Shown: positions 43,548 through 55,794, counted from the stretch's first letter. The stretch: 64,000 nucleotides of DNA from Bryoerythrophyllum caledonicum (GCA_963971425.1 OZ020518.1:1679263-1743262); one strand, 5' to 3'. The notes: generated from the sequence alone by a model not told the origin. Program-made: numbers and translations.

Positions 43548-45930
43548 TTAATGAAGTGCTTCTCTGTAGACAACATTGCGTGTGCGCCCACTGCTCCCAT
43601 ACGTATCATCTGCCAGAAGAATGTTTATGTGGACATGCAAGGTTGCGCGAGAGAATGCAACATATAGGTGGCCATGGGAAAACACCTCTCTGCTGACATC
43701 GATGCCAATGTGTTTGAGGATCTGTCCTTGGGATTTGTTGATAGTCATCGCATATGCAAGTCGGACAGGGAACTGCTTGCCCTTGACTTCGTAAGGTAAT
43801 CCTGCATCCTTGGATGTCAATGACATGCGCAGAACAAAGGCAATGTGTCCTTTGTGGTCGCCTGTCATGACTTCCGCTTCAATGACCCACTGCGCAAACC
43901 GCCTGATGAGAAGTCGCGTGCTACTACGCAAACCGCCTGATGAGAAGTCGCGCGCCATTGCACAAATCATTTTCACGATCGAAGTTCCGCAACAACATAA
44001 TCGGTGTGCCAACCTTGAGTGACAACCAATGAGGAGGCCAGCCGTTGGGGTCCAGACGGTTGAGGTACTCGGTGGGGATCAGGTCTGCACTTGTCGGGTC
44101 CGTGATCGAATTTGCGCTTAGATAGGTTCGCTCATTGCCAGGGATGAACTTCAGAATCTTCTCATTGATCCCCGCAATGCCGCGGTTGAATGGGGCAAGG
44201 ATTGCATGCTCGCTCAGAATTTAGTCACAGTTGGCAATTTGGTGTCCACCGCGGACACCTCGGTATATACAATCAATGAGGCGTACGCAGCCGTTGTCTT
44301 GTCCATTGTTCAGCGCTGGTGCACATTCAACAATCATGCTTGGGGGGCAATGCACGTATCCATTATCGGCGCTCGGCAAGCGATCTTCGCCTAAGGCAAT
44401 GAGCCATTTAGAAAAAGTGCGTCTGCCAAGTTTCTCACTTGCTCTATAACCGTCCGCCCCAGTCCGCATGTTGATGGTTAGACAAAACGTTCGCACATGT
44501 GGCCACAGATGGGACTCCTTGATGGAGGCCATCGCAACCTGCGGACGTGACGCCTTCGGAAGAATTGGAAGCACTTGGCAAAAATCACCACACATGACAA
44601 AGATGATCCCGCCAACGAGAGGTCAATACCAATAGTATCCCGTAGCGATTGGTCCACCCCCTCGAATGCGTGCTTGTGTGTCATGGGCGCCTCGTCCCAG
44701 AGAATGAGCTTGGTGCGACGGATGAGCTTTGCAAGGTCCATCTGGCGTGTGATGGCGTACTAAGAGGTTGGTGTAAGCTGGAAGGGAATCCTGAACCTCG
44801 AGTGCGTTGTCCAACCTTTCTCAAGAAGGAGCGCAGCAATTCCGGAGGATGCCACTGCCAGAGCTATGTCACTGTTTGCACGGATGGAGTAGAGGATGAT
44901 GTTCTCCAAGTATGTCTTTCCCGTTCCTCTAGGGCCGTCAATGAAAAAAATATTAGGCTTGCTAGCTTGATAGGCACCATGAATTGCGTCAAACGTGGCG
45001 CGCTGATCAGCGTTTAGTGTGGGTAGCGTACGTCTCAGCTTTTCCTGAAGCGCTAGGATGTTGTTCTCAATCTAATCACGGATCAGTCGATAGCCTTCAA
45101 TCTCAAGCTCCTCCAGCGCAACGGATGGATTGAGCAGGCCAAAGTTGGTTAGAGTCCTGCCCATTGTGGTGGCAAGGTCGTCGTCGATGAGGTACATGGC
45201 GAGGCTACATATCTGATTCTCATTTGGTTGCACAATCCCACGCTGACAAAGCCGGTGTACGCAATCGTCGGCCATATGGAGGCTGTGTCGTTCCCAAAGC
45301 TGTAGCGGGTCTACTGGAGGGTCGTGTGTGAGGATTGTGACGAACAATGAGCGCAGCTGCGCTCCGGTCTGCATCCCTGCCCCCTTTGTCATGCACTAGT
45401 CCCACTCCTCATCTATCTCATACAGACCGCGTGCAACGCAAGCAGCCTTGAAGGTATCGTGGATACGCCAGTCAACGGTCCGCAGATTCTCAAAGGATGT
45501 GGCTTTCTTCACCACCGTCAAAAGGGTTCGTGCAAAGAACCGTTTGCCGCAGGACGGCCCAACTAAATACATCCGTCCAATTGCCGTTCCCGTTTGACGC
45601 CGCTTCCACTTCTTCTGCAAAACATTCCACGTGAAGTGCTTGGGCATGTCCTCGTAAAGCGTCTGGCGAGCAAGCGGATCAGTCTGATTGATGACAAAAA
45701 ACTCTGTCAAGTTTGTCTTGTAATCTGCTACGAGGGCAATGACCTCGGCAAGTGGCTCGTTGGCGTTGAGCGTGATGCGATGCTCATTTGGCAGGTGGAT
45801 TTGTAGTCATAGAATTGACGGCGATCCTGCCTGCAACCTGAATTCGAATTGTCGCCAAACGGCCTCTGGAGGTATCAAGTGAGTTGTTAATCACGAACGC
45901 CAGAACGTTGAAAAGCTCCACCATGATGCC
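43548..45930 (-). pseudogene. Decayed plant-type Helitron helicase (C-terminal part)
   Basis: On the minus strand a PIF1-like helicase reading runs from about 45930 (HRITLNANEPLAEVIALVAD) to the stop at 43548. Motifs: FFVINQTDPLARQTLYEDMP and HFTWNVLQKKWKRR, the Walker A-like DGPRGTGKT near 44930, LILWDEAPMTHKHAFE, GDFCQVLPILPK, MTINKSQGQ and YVAFSRA, ending TRNVVYREALH. Stops occur at 45394-45396, about 45071 and about 44760; a frame change occurs near 44590, and another near 44220-44020. A direct duplication of about 46 bp near 43885-43965 is also seen. The Rep domain is missing. GC content (about 52%) far exceeds the flanks. This is Helitron1-like, without OTU or endonuclease, so it is a different lineage from the Helentron at 20-26 kb. 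Confidence 0.9.
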
Positions 45931-46031
45931 AGATTTTACATAGAATCACGTCAATCGGATTGCATGCATGCATGCACCAAACTCAAGTTGAATTCCATCT
46001 ACCAACTCTATCTCTAGTCTGTTTTACTTTC

Positions 46032-46405
46032 TATTCCAAAAATAGACTTTCTAGATTCCAATAGTAGACTTTCTATTCCAAAAGTAGGCTTTCTATTCCA
46101 ATTCTAACTAATTAGAACTTTAGTTCTAGCTTCATCTTTCTTAAGTTTAGTTGAAGTGTAAGTGTTGCCTCACCCGAGAGCCTCACTTGAGAGCCTCACC
46201 CAGAGCCTCATCGAATTCTATTATAGATATAGATTCCAAAAGTAGACTTTCTATTCCAATAATAGACTTTCTACTCCAATTCTAACTAATTAGAACTTTA
46301 GTTCTAGCTATATCTTTCTTAAGTTTAGTTGAAGTGTGAGTGTTGCCTCACCCGAGAGCCTCACTCGAGAGCCTCATCCAAAGCCTCATCAAATTCTATT
46401 ATAGA
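46032..46405 (+). repeat. 178-bp tandem duplication
   Basis: Two head-to-tail copies (about 46032-46209 and 46210-46405) carry 'tagactttctattcca', 'ctaactaattagaacttta' and 'gttgcctcacccgagagcct'. Each copy itself contains repeats of 'gagcctca' and of 'agactttctattccaa'. No coding. Confidence 0.85.
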
Positions 46406-46419
46406 TATAGAATCTATTG

Positions 46420-47496
46420 TTTGCTATAAATGGAACAAACTATTTGCATACATCACATAGTAAATTAGATGAATTTATTTATTTACGGTATAAATTTATT
46501 TATACAAAATTGATTTATTGTATAGATTGTAATTAATCTTTTTCATCATGATACAAATTAAAACAAACTTAAAAAATATTGGTTTAATACACTATCTTAT
46601 AAAAATTAATATATTCGTATATTCAAATACAAATACAAATTTAAAAATATTAAATTCAATGTTTGGATATTAAAAATTTAAATTAATTAAATTCAATGTT
46701 TGGTACCATTAATTTTTTCAATTTACACTTTAGAACATTCAATAGGTTTATAGAGTTGGATATTTTTTTTAAAATTTTGTATCCATTATAAAAGTTGAAT
46801 ATTCTATCATGTAATATTGATAGAAGGAACTGATTGAAGTCTAGCCATACTATAATGAAATGTGTAGAATATTGGAACAAAATATAAGATGTATTTTGAA
46901 GATAATGTATACTACAATTTGATATAACATACTATTATTATCATACTACAATACATCCAAATAATTTTTATTTTAAAAAACTATTTGTTCATAAATATAA
47001 TCACTGTTAATTTCCACATGATTACAATGACTATCATATTATAGTTTATCATAATACACTTTATTATATTAATATACCATACATAAATTTTGATTAAAAG
47101 TAAAATTCGTTCAATAACATCCAATGAAACTTCCAAAAAAAAATCTTTTTTAAAACATTCAATGAGTTTATGAAGTTGAATCGTAGGCGTGCAAGATAAA
47201 TTGGAAGCTAATATGAAAATTAATTAAATTATTAAATTAATCTAAGTGTGGAATAATATAATACGTTGTAGGGCATCAAAGTAAAGTACTATGTTGCATA
47301 TAATACAAGTTCATAATCATATGATAAAATGTGTTGAATATTGGAACAAAGTGTAAAGTATATATTTCACATAGTCTATATTACAAACCAAATTAACATA
47401 CTATATTAAGCTACAATACATCCAAATTATTAAAAATTAATGTACCAGTTTATAATAGATATAAATTAAATTATCCAATATGTTTATCTTAAAATA
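46420..47496. other. Very AT-rich stretch, nothing recognised
   Basis: About 80% AT with no open frame of note. The word 'ttaaattcaatgtttgg' recurs at 46646 and 46687. Confidence 0.5.
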
Positions 47497-48291
47497 ATTG
47501 AAAAAGTTATAGGATTTTGAATTTCAAACAAGGAGGAGCAGGCAACGTCGAGCACCTCCTAAAACTTTTGTTAGGACACTCTATTGAATGTGAGATTTTC
47601 AATACCAACAAACAATATCATTTTCTTTCATGTTGTCAAAAAGAAGTCCTTGCCTTTAGTTAAAAATAGCATATTAACCCAAGTCAAACATTTTCACACA
47701 TTGCCACACATTGTCGGGCAAGGTACCATAAAAACTTCTTCCTTTCTAAATAAAATATAGAGATCTTCATGTTTTTTACTTTTTATTTTTTCCACAACAA
47801 TATGTGGTGCAATCCTTCTTGTTGACTATTCGGTTTATCAATCTAAAACATATTAAGTTCACAAAAATATCAAAACGTGAATTGGCAATTTTTGAACCTC
47901 CACTCCTTGCACATTTGTTTTGAATATGCTACACCCCTCTTCTACCTCTAACAACTAGTGTATAAGGAACTAACATAATGCTTCACACAATGGAAATGGA
48001 TTTAAACCTTGTGTAGTGCAAAAACTTGACACCAAGTGAAGTCAAAGTTTGCTGATCCACTCAACGCTCGGAAAAAAGGAACCGTTTCCTCTACTTCAAA
48101 CACTATAATTTTTCAATCTGTGCCGTCTAAGTTTCGGAATTTTGTAAAGAAGTCACTTAATAAGTCTTAATTTAGATCCTACAAGTAGAAGTAGAAATGA
48201 CAATTTTTGTTTTCCTCCTTACTCATTGCATTAGAACAAGCAGTTTTGAAATGCTTTTGGTGTGAAAATGCCTTGGGCCTTTAGGTGTTAG
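47497..48291 (+). mobile_element. TTAA-type MITE inserted in the inverted KLCR pseudogene
   Basis: Blocks match the reference copy from 'aaaagttata' to the right end CCTTTAGGTG plus TTAG (48288-48291, a decayed TTAA). The base after it is KLCR pseudogene exon 4 in reverse. The left end is truncated or diverged. Confidence 0.7.
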
Positions 48292-48337
48292 GCAGGCCCA
48301 AACTTCTCCATCATGTAGATCAATTGAAACTCACTTG

Positions 48338-48688
48338 AAGTTCTCATTGGTGGCCTTGCCTTGAAAGTCGAACAAGGCCGATCGGCATTGGGTACCTCCA
48401 TGAATTGATTATCCATGGCATGTCTTCTCTCTTTTTACTCACTCTCACTTATTGGCATTGGGTGAAGGAGGGCACCAAATCTCACCTACTCTATAGATTG
48501 ATTATGGGCTCTAGTGGTTTTTGGGCTTCTAAATTCAATATCAATTGCAAATCTTTGAGATTAAATTTGAAAAAATATTTGTTGAGTTTCATTCCTAATT
48601 CGGCATCTTTTTACATAAATGTTTTTGACATACAATGTCATTTGAGTCCCCAATTAGCTTAAGTGATCGGAATTGGGTGCCTCTCCCT
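48338..48688 (+). mobile_element. TA-flanked MITE, AGGTAGAGGC family, 5'-truncated copy
   Basis: Matches 6068-6414 closely, ending GGTGCCTCTCCCT then TA. It is inserted in arm B intron sequence; the 5' end is missing. Confidence 0.7.
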
Positions 48689-48923
48689 TATATAGTGCTC
48701 AAAAATCAGCTCAAAGGAGGAAGGCGGCTGATATTCATGTTAGAAACTCTTTCTTCACTCTCGACGAAGCCTAATAATACTTTGACTTAAGTTTAGAGAC
48801 TACCAAGCTCTTTCATAGTTGAAGGATAGCTCAACAAGCTCTTCTTCTGACGTAATTACTATTCTGAGTGAGGAAAGAGTGGTCATAAGAGGGTCTACTA
48901 GGAAACTGGATAGTCTAAAGAGG

Positions 48924-49207
48924 TGCGGACATGATATCCCCCACGCTCGGACTTACCCGAGGTGGGCCCATCTTAATTACATGGGGTCACATTTCTGGCC
49001 CTCATATTTTGGGGGGTCCAGAGGTTTTTTTTGGAATTTTTTGGACAAATTTGGGGCCCACGGCTATTGTTTACCCCGTAGGTCTATCTTTTGCTATAAA
49101 TAGGTCCCCATCCAAAAACAAAATAGGGGCCGAGTTTGGCCCCACCACCTTGTAAGTTGTGGCCCCACGCGGTAAGTCCGAGCGTGGGGGATATCCTGTC
49201 AAATTGG
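48924..49207. mobile_element. MULE-like MITE with 10-bp target duplication
   Basis: 284 bp. TCTAAAGAGG occurs directly on both sides (48914-48923 and 49208-49217). The ends carry a long inverted repeat whose inner part, GATATCCCCCACGCTCGG plus seven more bases, is perfect on both sides. A 9-10 bp duplication with long ends is the Mutator/MULE signature. Inside is a GGGGCC/GGCCCC-rich segment and TATAAATA (49096-49103). Non-coding. Confidence 0.85.
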
Positions 49208-49289
49208 TCTAAAGAGGGGTTATCTCACAAATACTATGGGTGACTTTACAAATAACTCTCATCAGAAGAAGAGAGCGCTAGAGTACAAA

Positions 49290-49640
49290 CCTGGAAGAGA
49301 TTCCTAGATGGTGGTGCACGCTGAAGAAGTAAAATGGCTGTCTCTTTCACTACTAACAACCTTGTTGCCCCTCACTAACTGCTCCAAGCATTTTAGAAGT
49401 TGGTGAGTAAGCTGGATCACAAAAGACAAGGAAAAGCACCCTTTTCCACATTCTACGTAAGTAAAGGGCAATATTTTTTGAGTGCGGAGCGACAGGGTTT
49501 CTTGTAGTGTTTTGCATTCATTCGCTCACAAACAGCAGCCACATCTGCAAGGCCACTTGCAACATCAACTGGGTTATGACCTGAGCCCAGCCTTCCATAG
49601 ATGTTTAAAGCGTTTTCAAAGAAGAACTAGGCCCGAGTTG
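49290..49640 (-). pseudogene. Inverted KLCR exon 3 pseudogene fragment
   Basis: The reverse complement matches 4050-4202, and more closely the arm A copy at 40210-40380: 'gccatttt.cttcttcagcgtgc', 'tgggttatgacctgagccc' reversed. About 185 bp of foreign sequence (49346-49531) splits it. No intact frame. Confidence 0.88.
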
Positions 49641-50296
49641 CTGAGAAATTTTATTTAGTACTTATGAGCCACTACAACAAGGAGCCAAGTTACGACTCAT
49701 AATACTTCTCCTAATTCATCCATCTGGCTACTGCTACTGGCGCTGAATCCATACTGTTGATGCAACTAACATATCATCAGCCTAAACATCACCACTCGCA
49801 AAATTGACTTATCTCAAGCTGCACTTGGCGCCAAATGCCATACTGTGATGGTCACAAACACAACACATATTCTGTCTACAAGACTCCAACGGACTGTTTC
49901 ATTACAACGTATAATCTGTCTCCAAGCCTCTAACTCTTCCGTCGATTTCTCCACCTTTCAACTCCTTCAAGCGTCTCAGCTACCTGGAATTCACAGACCA
50001 ATTGTCAGCAATTAGATATCCAGAGCACATTATGGACAATCAGATATCCAGAGGATATTTATTATTATGGAGATCATATTCATTGCTATGTTTATGATGT
50101 CAATAGATTTTTTTGGAGGATCTGTCATTGTTAGTAGAAACTCTTGTCAAAGGTAAGAGAAGCTGCTAATGTAGGGAATAACTGTATGAAGTAGCCTGGC
50201 CAACAATAAGGAGATATGAATGTCTTTACGAAATTTGCTAAGCTATTGGCACAATTTTGATCAGTCCAAAAATGACACAAAATGTTGAGATATTTA

Positions 50297-51093
50297 CCTT
50301 TCACCGCCCAGGTATGTTTCTGGAAAAACCAAGATTTTTGTTGATTTTTTTCTTTGAACCGGATTTGATGGAAATACAATGCCTAATATTAATACCTTAC
50401 CTTTCAAAATCAAACTTTACCCATGACCTAAACTTTGGGGAAATTTTGCACAACATCCAACGGTTGATGATATAGATTATAGTGTTTAAGGCTACCGTAT
50501 GTTGGTAGTGAAAACTGTGGATTTTGGAGGGTGTACTACTTTAACCATCAGTAGATTCTTGCAAGAATCTTTTTACTTTGAATTAGAGCAGCTCACATGT
50601 GTACTGGGTTGATAGCTTTGCATTGACATATCATGTGTGAAGAAAATATTTATACACAGTTATTGGTGACAATTTTGCTATTTTCTACTTGATTGTATAC
50701 AAAAATGTTCCAACCTTATACGAATCAAAACGAAAGTTTCATAGGTGAGGAGAGAAATCAACAATCACAAAACAATGAAGAATGTCTTAAAGACAAAGTT
50801 TAATCAAAATTTAAGACCAAAATCAATGTGGATGTGTGTGAAATACAACATAGTATGTGGCATGGTATTCAATGTATTCACTGTATCCATTGTATTTTAG
50901 TGTATTTGATGTATTGTGTGTTGTATTCCTAGCTTTTCCATGAGTTCTTCAAATCCAAATCATGATCTGGTTGTTGAAGAGCGTTCATGTAATGTGTGCG
51001 AATCTTAACCCGATATCTTGAAGTCTAGTTTTCATGCAAATTGAGTTTTAGCACCTCCGGAGTCCTATTTCGGGCTTCCTTGGCGGTAAAGGG
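50297..51093 (-). mobile_element. TTAA-targeting element, family B, copy 2 with visible empty site
   Basis: Read on the minus strand: TTAA, then CCCTTTACCGCCAAGG, running to CCTGGGCGGTGAAAGG, then TAAA (decayed TTAA). The inverted ends of about 16 bp share the CC(C)TTT-ACCGCC core. Arm A of the inverted duplication lacks the insert and has a single TTAA (39534-39537) between the same flanks. No ORF. A relative is at 27177. Confidence 0.8.
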
Positions 51094-51240
51094 TTAACCG
51101 TAGCTTACCACAAGTTTGTGGCTTGAAGCAAGTTGAAGTCCAGGCTCAATATTGCGCAGCTAGTACTTGGGCGGAAGTTGAGACTCCTCATACTTGGGCG
51201 GAGGTGGAGACTTCTTGTACTTTGGAGGAGGGTGAGACTT
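51094..51240 (-). pseudogene. 3' remnant of a second proline-rich protein gene
   Basis: The minus strand reads repeats like SPPPKYEESQLPPKY, then the stop and 3' flank matching 39440-39537. Upstream coding is lost at a (CATA)n run (51239-51272). It is a broken duplicate of the gene at 38.7 kb, too short to be functional. Confidence 0.85.
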
Positions 51241-51272
51241 CTCATACATACATACATACATACATACATACG
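51239..51272 (+). repeat. (CATA)n microsatellite
   Basis: About eight CATA units at the edge of the proline-rich gene remnant, where arm B ends. Confidence 0.95.
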
Positions 51273-52560
51273 TATTTTACTCTTGATCCCTAAATGAAAA
51301 AGTATCAAGGTGGGCTTTTGCAATTCTAGGGCACATTCCCATGGTTGCAATTTGTATTTGATATTTTTGAAATTTTGTCCAAAGATGCAAGAAGACAAGA
51401 TGTATGTGAGCAAAAATTAACCCCCTCCTAGTAGGAGAGTTAATATGAACACAAGGCCCTAGTTCAAGGGTTTAGCCCTTCCAAGAACAAAGCTTGTGTG
51501 TGAGTGTGTGTGCAATTTCCCTCACAACAAGTCCTAACTAATTGAAATCATTGGATTATTGACCCTTCATCACTACGTGGATTAATTCAGCTCACCTCAG
51601 CATGGTCTAGAGAGTCAGACTTAATTAGGCATCATTCAATTAGGTTGGTTCATTCTGATTATTTTTTCTCTTCCTTCCTTAAGTTATCTCCCTTACTGTC
51701 GTCCCTTTCTTTTACTTGTCCTTTTCTTTACTATATCCTCATTTACTCTTTTCTTTTACTTACTCTTTTATTGTATTTTAAAATTTATTTTATATTATTT
51801 ATTTATTTCATTTATTTATTTATAAATTTTATTTCCTTTTAAATTTTCCCGGCCCCTTTAATTTCAGATTAAGCTTGGGCGATTAGGTCCAGCTTCTGCC
51901 TTACACTATGGTCAATTTTGACAGCTCATAACTTTTGGCCTATGACTCCGAATTCCAATTTTTCACCTTCCAGAATGACTAGGAGCTTGGTATCTACTTG
52001 ACTAGGCTACTATACTTCAATTCAAGACCCACGTACAACCCTCACAGACAGCCAGCAGCAGACAATCTCCTAAAAATCTCAGAAAAAATCAATTAGTTAT
52101 AACTTCTTGGTGGTAACTCCGAATTGAATGTTTTCACCACCAAACCTTACTGATTTTTTGTGCTCTTGAAGATGAGACCTTTAAAACATCCAAATGGACC
52201 TTAGTGATCACAACATTCAGACGACCAGCAGCAACCCAACAAACATGACATTATCTTCACACTTCCCATACACCTTCACATATAATTTCACTCAACAATT
52301 CACTCATCAATGTCTTTGAATGAATTCAGTATGTTCTTGAGGTCATAAGCATCAAGCTGAGAGGTTCACCAAGGATTCTAGAATTCAAGCCTCAATATAA
52401 CCAATTGATTCAAGCATGAGATCGATCTTAACCATTCATGAACTAGTTGCTAATGTGGACAATTAACATGCAATTGGCAAGCTCCATATCTTAATTCAAA
52501 AACCTAACATTTACAAAAATTGGGCAGCGCTTTTGCACGGATCTCAACACCGGAAATTTC
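51273..52560. other. Unassigned, pyrimidine- and AT-rich
   Basis: Includes a T-rich stretch (51640-51850) and sequence of mixed composition with two related sentences ('tccgaattccaatttttcacc' at 51940 and 'ctccgaattgaatgttttcacc' at 52117). No gene identified. Confidence 0.4.
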
Positions 52561-52599
52561 CAACCATTAACACTTGCTAGGATCCACAACACAATTTCT

Positions 52600-53960
52600 A
52601 ACCTTCATCAAGAGCATGAGATTTTGGGAGAATGATAGCTCCTTGGTCAGATGGCCGAGGTAACCTTGCTGCCGATCCGCTGTTGTTGTTTGTCCTCGGC
52701 TCTCTCCTCTACTTGTCGGCACTTCGCTTGCAGGAAGACTGCCGGAGCCCCTCTCTTTGTCAGAGCCCCTCTCTTTGCCGGAGCTCCACTCGCTTTCTCT
52801 GTTCCCGGGCTCCTCTGCTCTCCGATCACTAGCGTCCTGATGCCGCGATCTGTAGTTGCGCCCGTCTTCCTGAATCTCTCCCTCGTGGCGCAGACTTCCG
52901 GTCGGAACCGCAACAAGTAACTTGCCCCTCAACCACGTCCACGTCGTCTTCACCGCCAACTCTAGCACCTCCGCATTGGAACCTGAGCGCCGCAGCTAGG
53001 TCTCGACTCTCTCTCTCCTCCAAATCATCGCCGAACTTCTCCACCGCAATGTTGCACCTTTTGGAAGTGCACGGCTCCTTGCATAGCCCGATCAACAGCG
53101 TGCTCCCCGTCTCCTTGATACAACGCCCTCCAACTGCCGTCTTCTTACTACTGCGATCCCTACGACTTCTTCCCCTAGCTACCCTCCCAAACTCTGCTCG
53201 CCGCAAGCTTCTTCTTGCCGAAGCTGCTCTTGCTGAGCTCACGTTGCCTCCTTCGAAGCTTCCAAGGCTGGAAATCCCATGAAAGTGAATTCAAGACCAA
53301 CAGCCATGGGATGTGACACAAGGGCAGCGCCGCAACCAACTTCACGTCGCCGGTACCATGATCATCCACTTCCGCGGTTAAAACCGCGACATGCACACCG
53401 CACGTCTCCTTGTGAGCTTCACACAGATCGTCCACGACGACCAAACATCCTCACCACCACACCAGAAATGGAAATAACCCACTATAACTGAACGTCAATT
53501 TCAACCTCGGAGGGTCAAAAGAACTCCTCACCCAACCAAAATTCTGATCGAGAAACCCCTACACCAAACTCTAATCTCCACATGCAAGAACGAACACCCC
53601 AGATGCGAAGAAGGAAGTATCAAGTCCGCATCGAAACTCACACCTCCGAGCTCCCAAGCTCCGCCGCGCATAGCACCTTAGCTGCAGCAACGCTTTCTCG
53701 CAAAGCTCGCATCTCCTCCGCACACACTCGTTAACCGAGAGCCAGAGAGAGAATGACTCTCTACCCATGAGTAAACCCCAGTGCTCCTCACTGCTGCGTA
53801 GAAAATCCGGTGTCTCCCCCTCCGACCGACGACGGTGTCAGATTGGTGGTGCTCCATGGCTCCCAGGTCTAGTCCGGCGCATGACCCCAACACAACGGAA
53901 ACCCCTCGCCACCAGCGAGATTTCCGGGAATATTCCTCAGCAAAATCCAAAATCCCCCTT
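52600..53960 (-). other. GC-rich island of uncertain coding status
   Basis: GC content is well above the flanks, with overlapping medium-length open frames on both strands, rich in Arg, Ser, Gly and Glu on the minus strand (for example near 52567-53242). A word 'cccctctctttg' is tandemly repeated at 52745-52785. No domain is recognised on either strand. It may be the leader of a transposon or a decayed gene; the composition alone keeps frames open. Confidence 0.35.
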
Positions 53961-54675
53961 CCCTAGCTCGAGAGGAGAAAAAAACAAGAATAAAAAAGAA
54001 TTTAGAAAGTAAATTCGGGCATGCCACTAAGGGCAGCCCATGATCGCCAATAATTGATGCTAATATTCCACTTTAAGTTGTTTAAGCTTATCTAAGTTTC
54101 TCCCTAAGCCACATGCCACCACTCATGCGTGGAGTTTTTAGCTTAGCTAAAATAGTGATCAATTCATGGCCACCACTTCAAGGTTTTCAATGTTTTCTTT
54201 TGTAGTCCCTCTTTTGTGTACTTACTTCCATAAATTTTAATCTTATCTCTTTTGCTGGTCACGCAATTTTCTTCTACTCTCACTTATTCCATATCTTTTC
54301 TCAATAAGGCCCTATCTAATTGTGTTAAAAACAAGTGGATTTGAGGATGTTTTGGTCTTATTTTTATTTTTTGGTGAGGGTCCATTTTAATTGAAAGGTT
54401 TGATTTTGATTTTATAATTTTTAGTCCCAATTAGGGATGATGAGTCAATTCTAACTAGGAAATAACTTTAAAGAGGCATCTTTGGCCCATTTAGTCATAA
54501 AAGGTGGTTTTGGTTAGACCACTCGTTCTAATTATTGGTTTCTAATGCTAATTAGTAACTATTAAAGCCCAAATGACACAGTGAGCCGTATTTTAGGCTC
54601 ACAACGTACGTAAGAGAATTTACTTACTCTCATTAGACTTATAGAAAAAATTTATGCCATCTTAAAGAAGAAGTT
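53961..54675. other. Nothing recognised
   Basis: AT-rich intergenic sequence with no open frame or repeat end seen. Confidence 0.45.
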
Positions 54676-55444
54676 GTTGAGTGCGGCCCGTCGGCACGTT
54701 GGGCAACTCCAAAAACTTTTGCTAGGACACTCTAGTAAATTTGAGATTTTCAATACTAGAAATTTATATTATTTCCATTCATATTGTCAAAAAATATTTC
54801 TTGTCTTTAGTGAAAAGATGCATTTTATCCCAAGTCAAAAATATTTCCCACATTGCCACACATTCTCGGGTAAGGAACCAAGAAAACTTCTTTTCCACAT
54901 AAAACTTTGAGATCTTCATATTTTTCACCTTTTATTTTTTTTATTACAAAAGGTGGTGCAAATCGTCTCATTAATCGTCTGGATTATCAATCCAAGATAT
55001 GTTTTTTTCCCAAATAAATAAAACGTGAATTGGCAATTTTTGAGCCTCTACTCCTTGCACAATTTTTAAAAATATGCTACACCCCTTCTCTACCTCTAAA
55101 AATTGGTGTACAAGAAGTTTGCATCATGATGAACATGATGGTATAAAATTTAGACCTTGTGTAGCGCAAAACTATGACACAAAGTGAAGTCATATTCTGT
55201 TGATCCACTCAACGCACGGATAAAGATGAATCATTTTTCCTACTTCAAACACTATAATCTTTCAATTTGTACGGTCAAAACGGATGAAATATTGTGAGTG
55301 TGTTACATATTAGTGTTTAATGAGATTCTACGGTCGAAAGTTGAAACAATTTTTTTTGTTTCCTTCTTTACTCATTGCACTAGAATTATCAGTTTTGAAG
55401 TGTTTTTGGTCACTGTGAAATTGTCAAGGAAATTTAGGGGTTAA
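54676..55444 (+). mobile_element. TTAA-type MITE, left-truncated copy
   Basis: Family blocks in order from 'gggcaactccaaaaactttt' to the right end AATTTAGGGG plus TTAA (55441-55444). It has lost the leftmost 170 bp or so. Confidence 0.72.
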
Positions 55445-55794
55445 CATACAAAAAAATGTAAAAAACTTTAGCAAGATGCACACGTTTGGATTCAAGATTC
55501 TTCATCTAACATCTTTCATTTTGAGGTCATTTCAAAATCTCAACCTTATCATGCTCAAATACGACACCATACATGTAGAATACATGACCATTTTGCAACT
55601 TCTCAAGCATGTAGTAGGTGCAATAATTATCTAAATTAGAATTGTCATGTGTCATTGGATCGGGGTCAACACACATACAAACTCTTGTACTATTGTATAC
55701 ACCAATTCTTACACCTTGCATGTCACATACATGGAAAACATCAGGTTGCAATCCAAATGTGGTTTCTCAAACCTGTAAAGGGTGAAGGACTAAC
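55445..55794. other. Spacer, nothing recognised
   Basis: AT-rich with one short minus-strand frame, not credible as a gene. Confidence 0.4.

Larger units (their letters stand above)
48292..51240 (-). repeat. Arm B of a large inverted duplication
   Basis: Reverse complement of 39440-41000, broken by insertions. In plus order it contains a scrap of KLCR exon 4 (48292-48318), a MITE (48338-48688), KLCR intron 3 sequence with a MULE-like MITE (48924-49207), and KLCR exon 3 (about 49290-49640, with about 185 bp inserted at 49346-49531). It continues with spacer (49640-50296), a TTAA element (50297-51093) and the 3' end of a proline-rich gene (51094-51240). The order PRP-spacer-KLCR is the same in both arms, so juxtaposition preceded the inversion-duplication. 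Confidence 0.88.
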
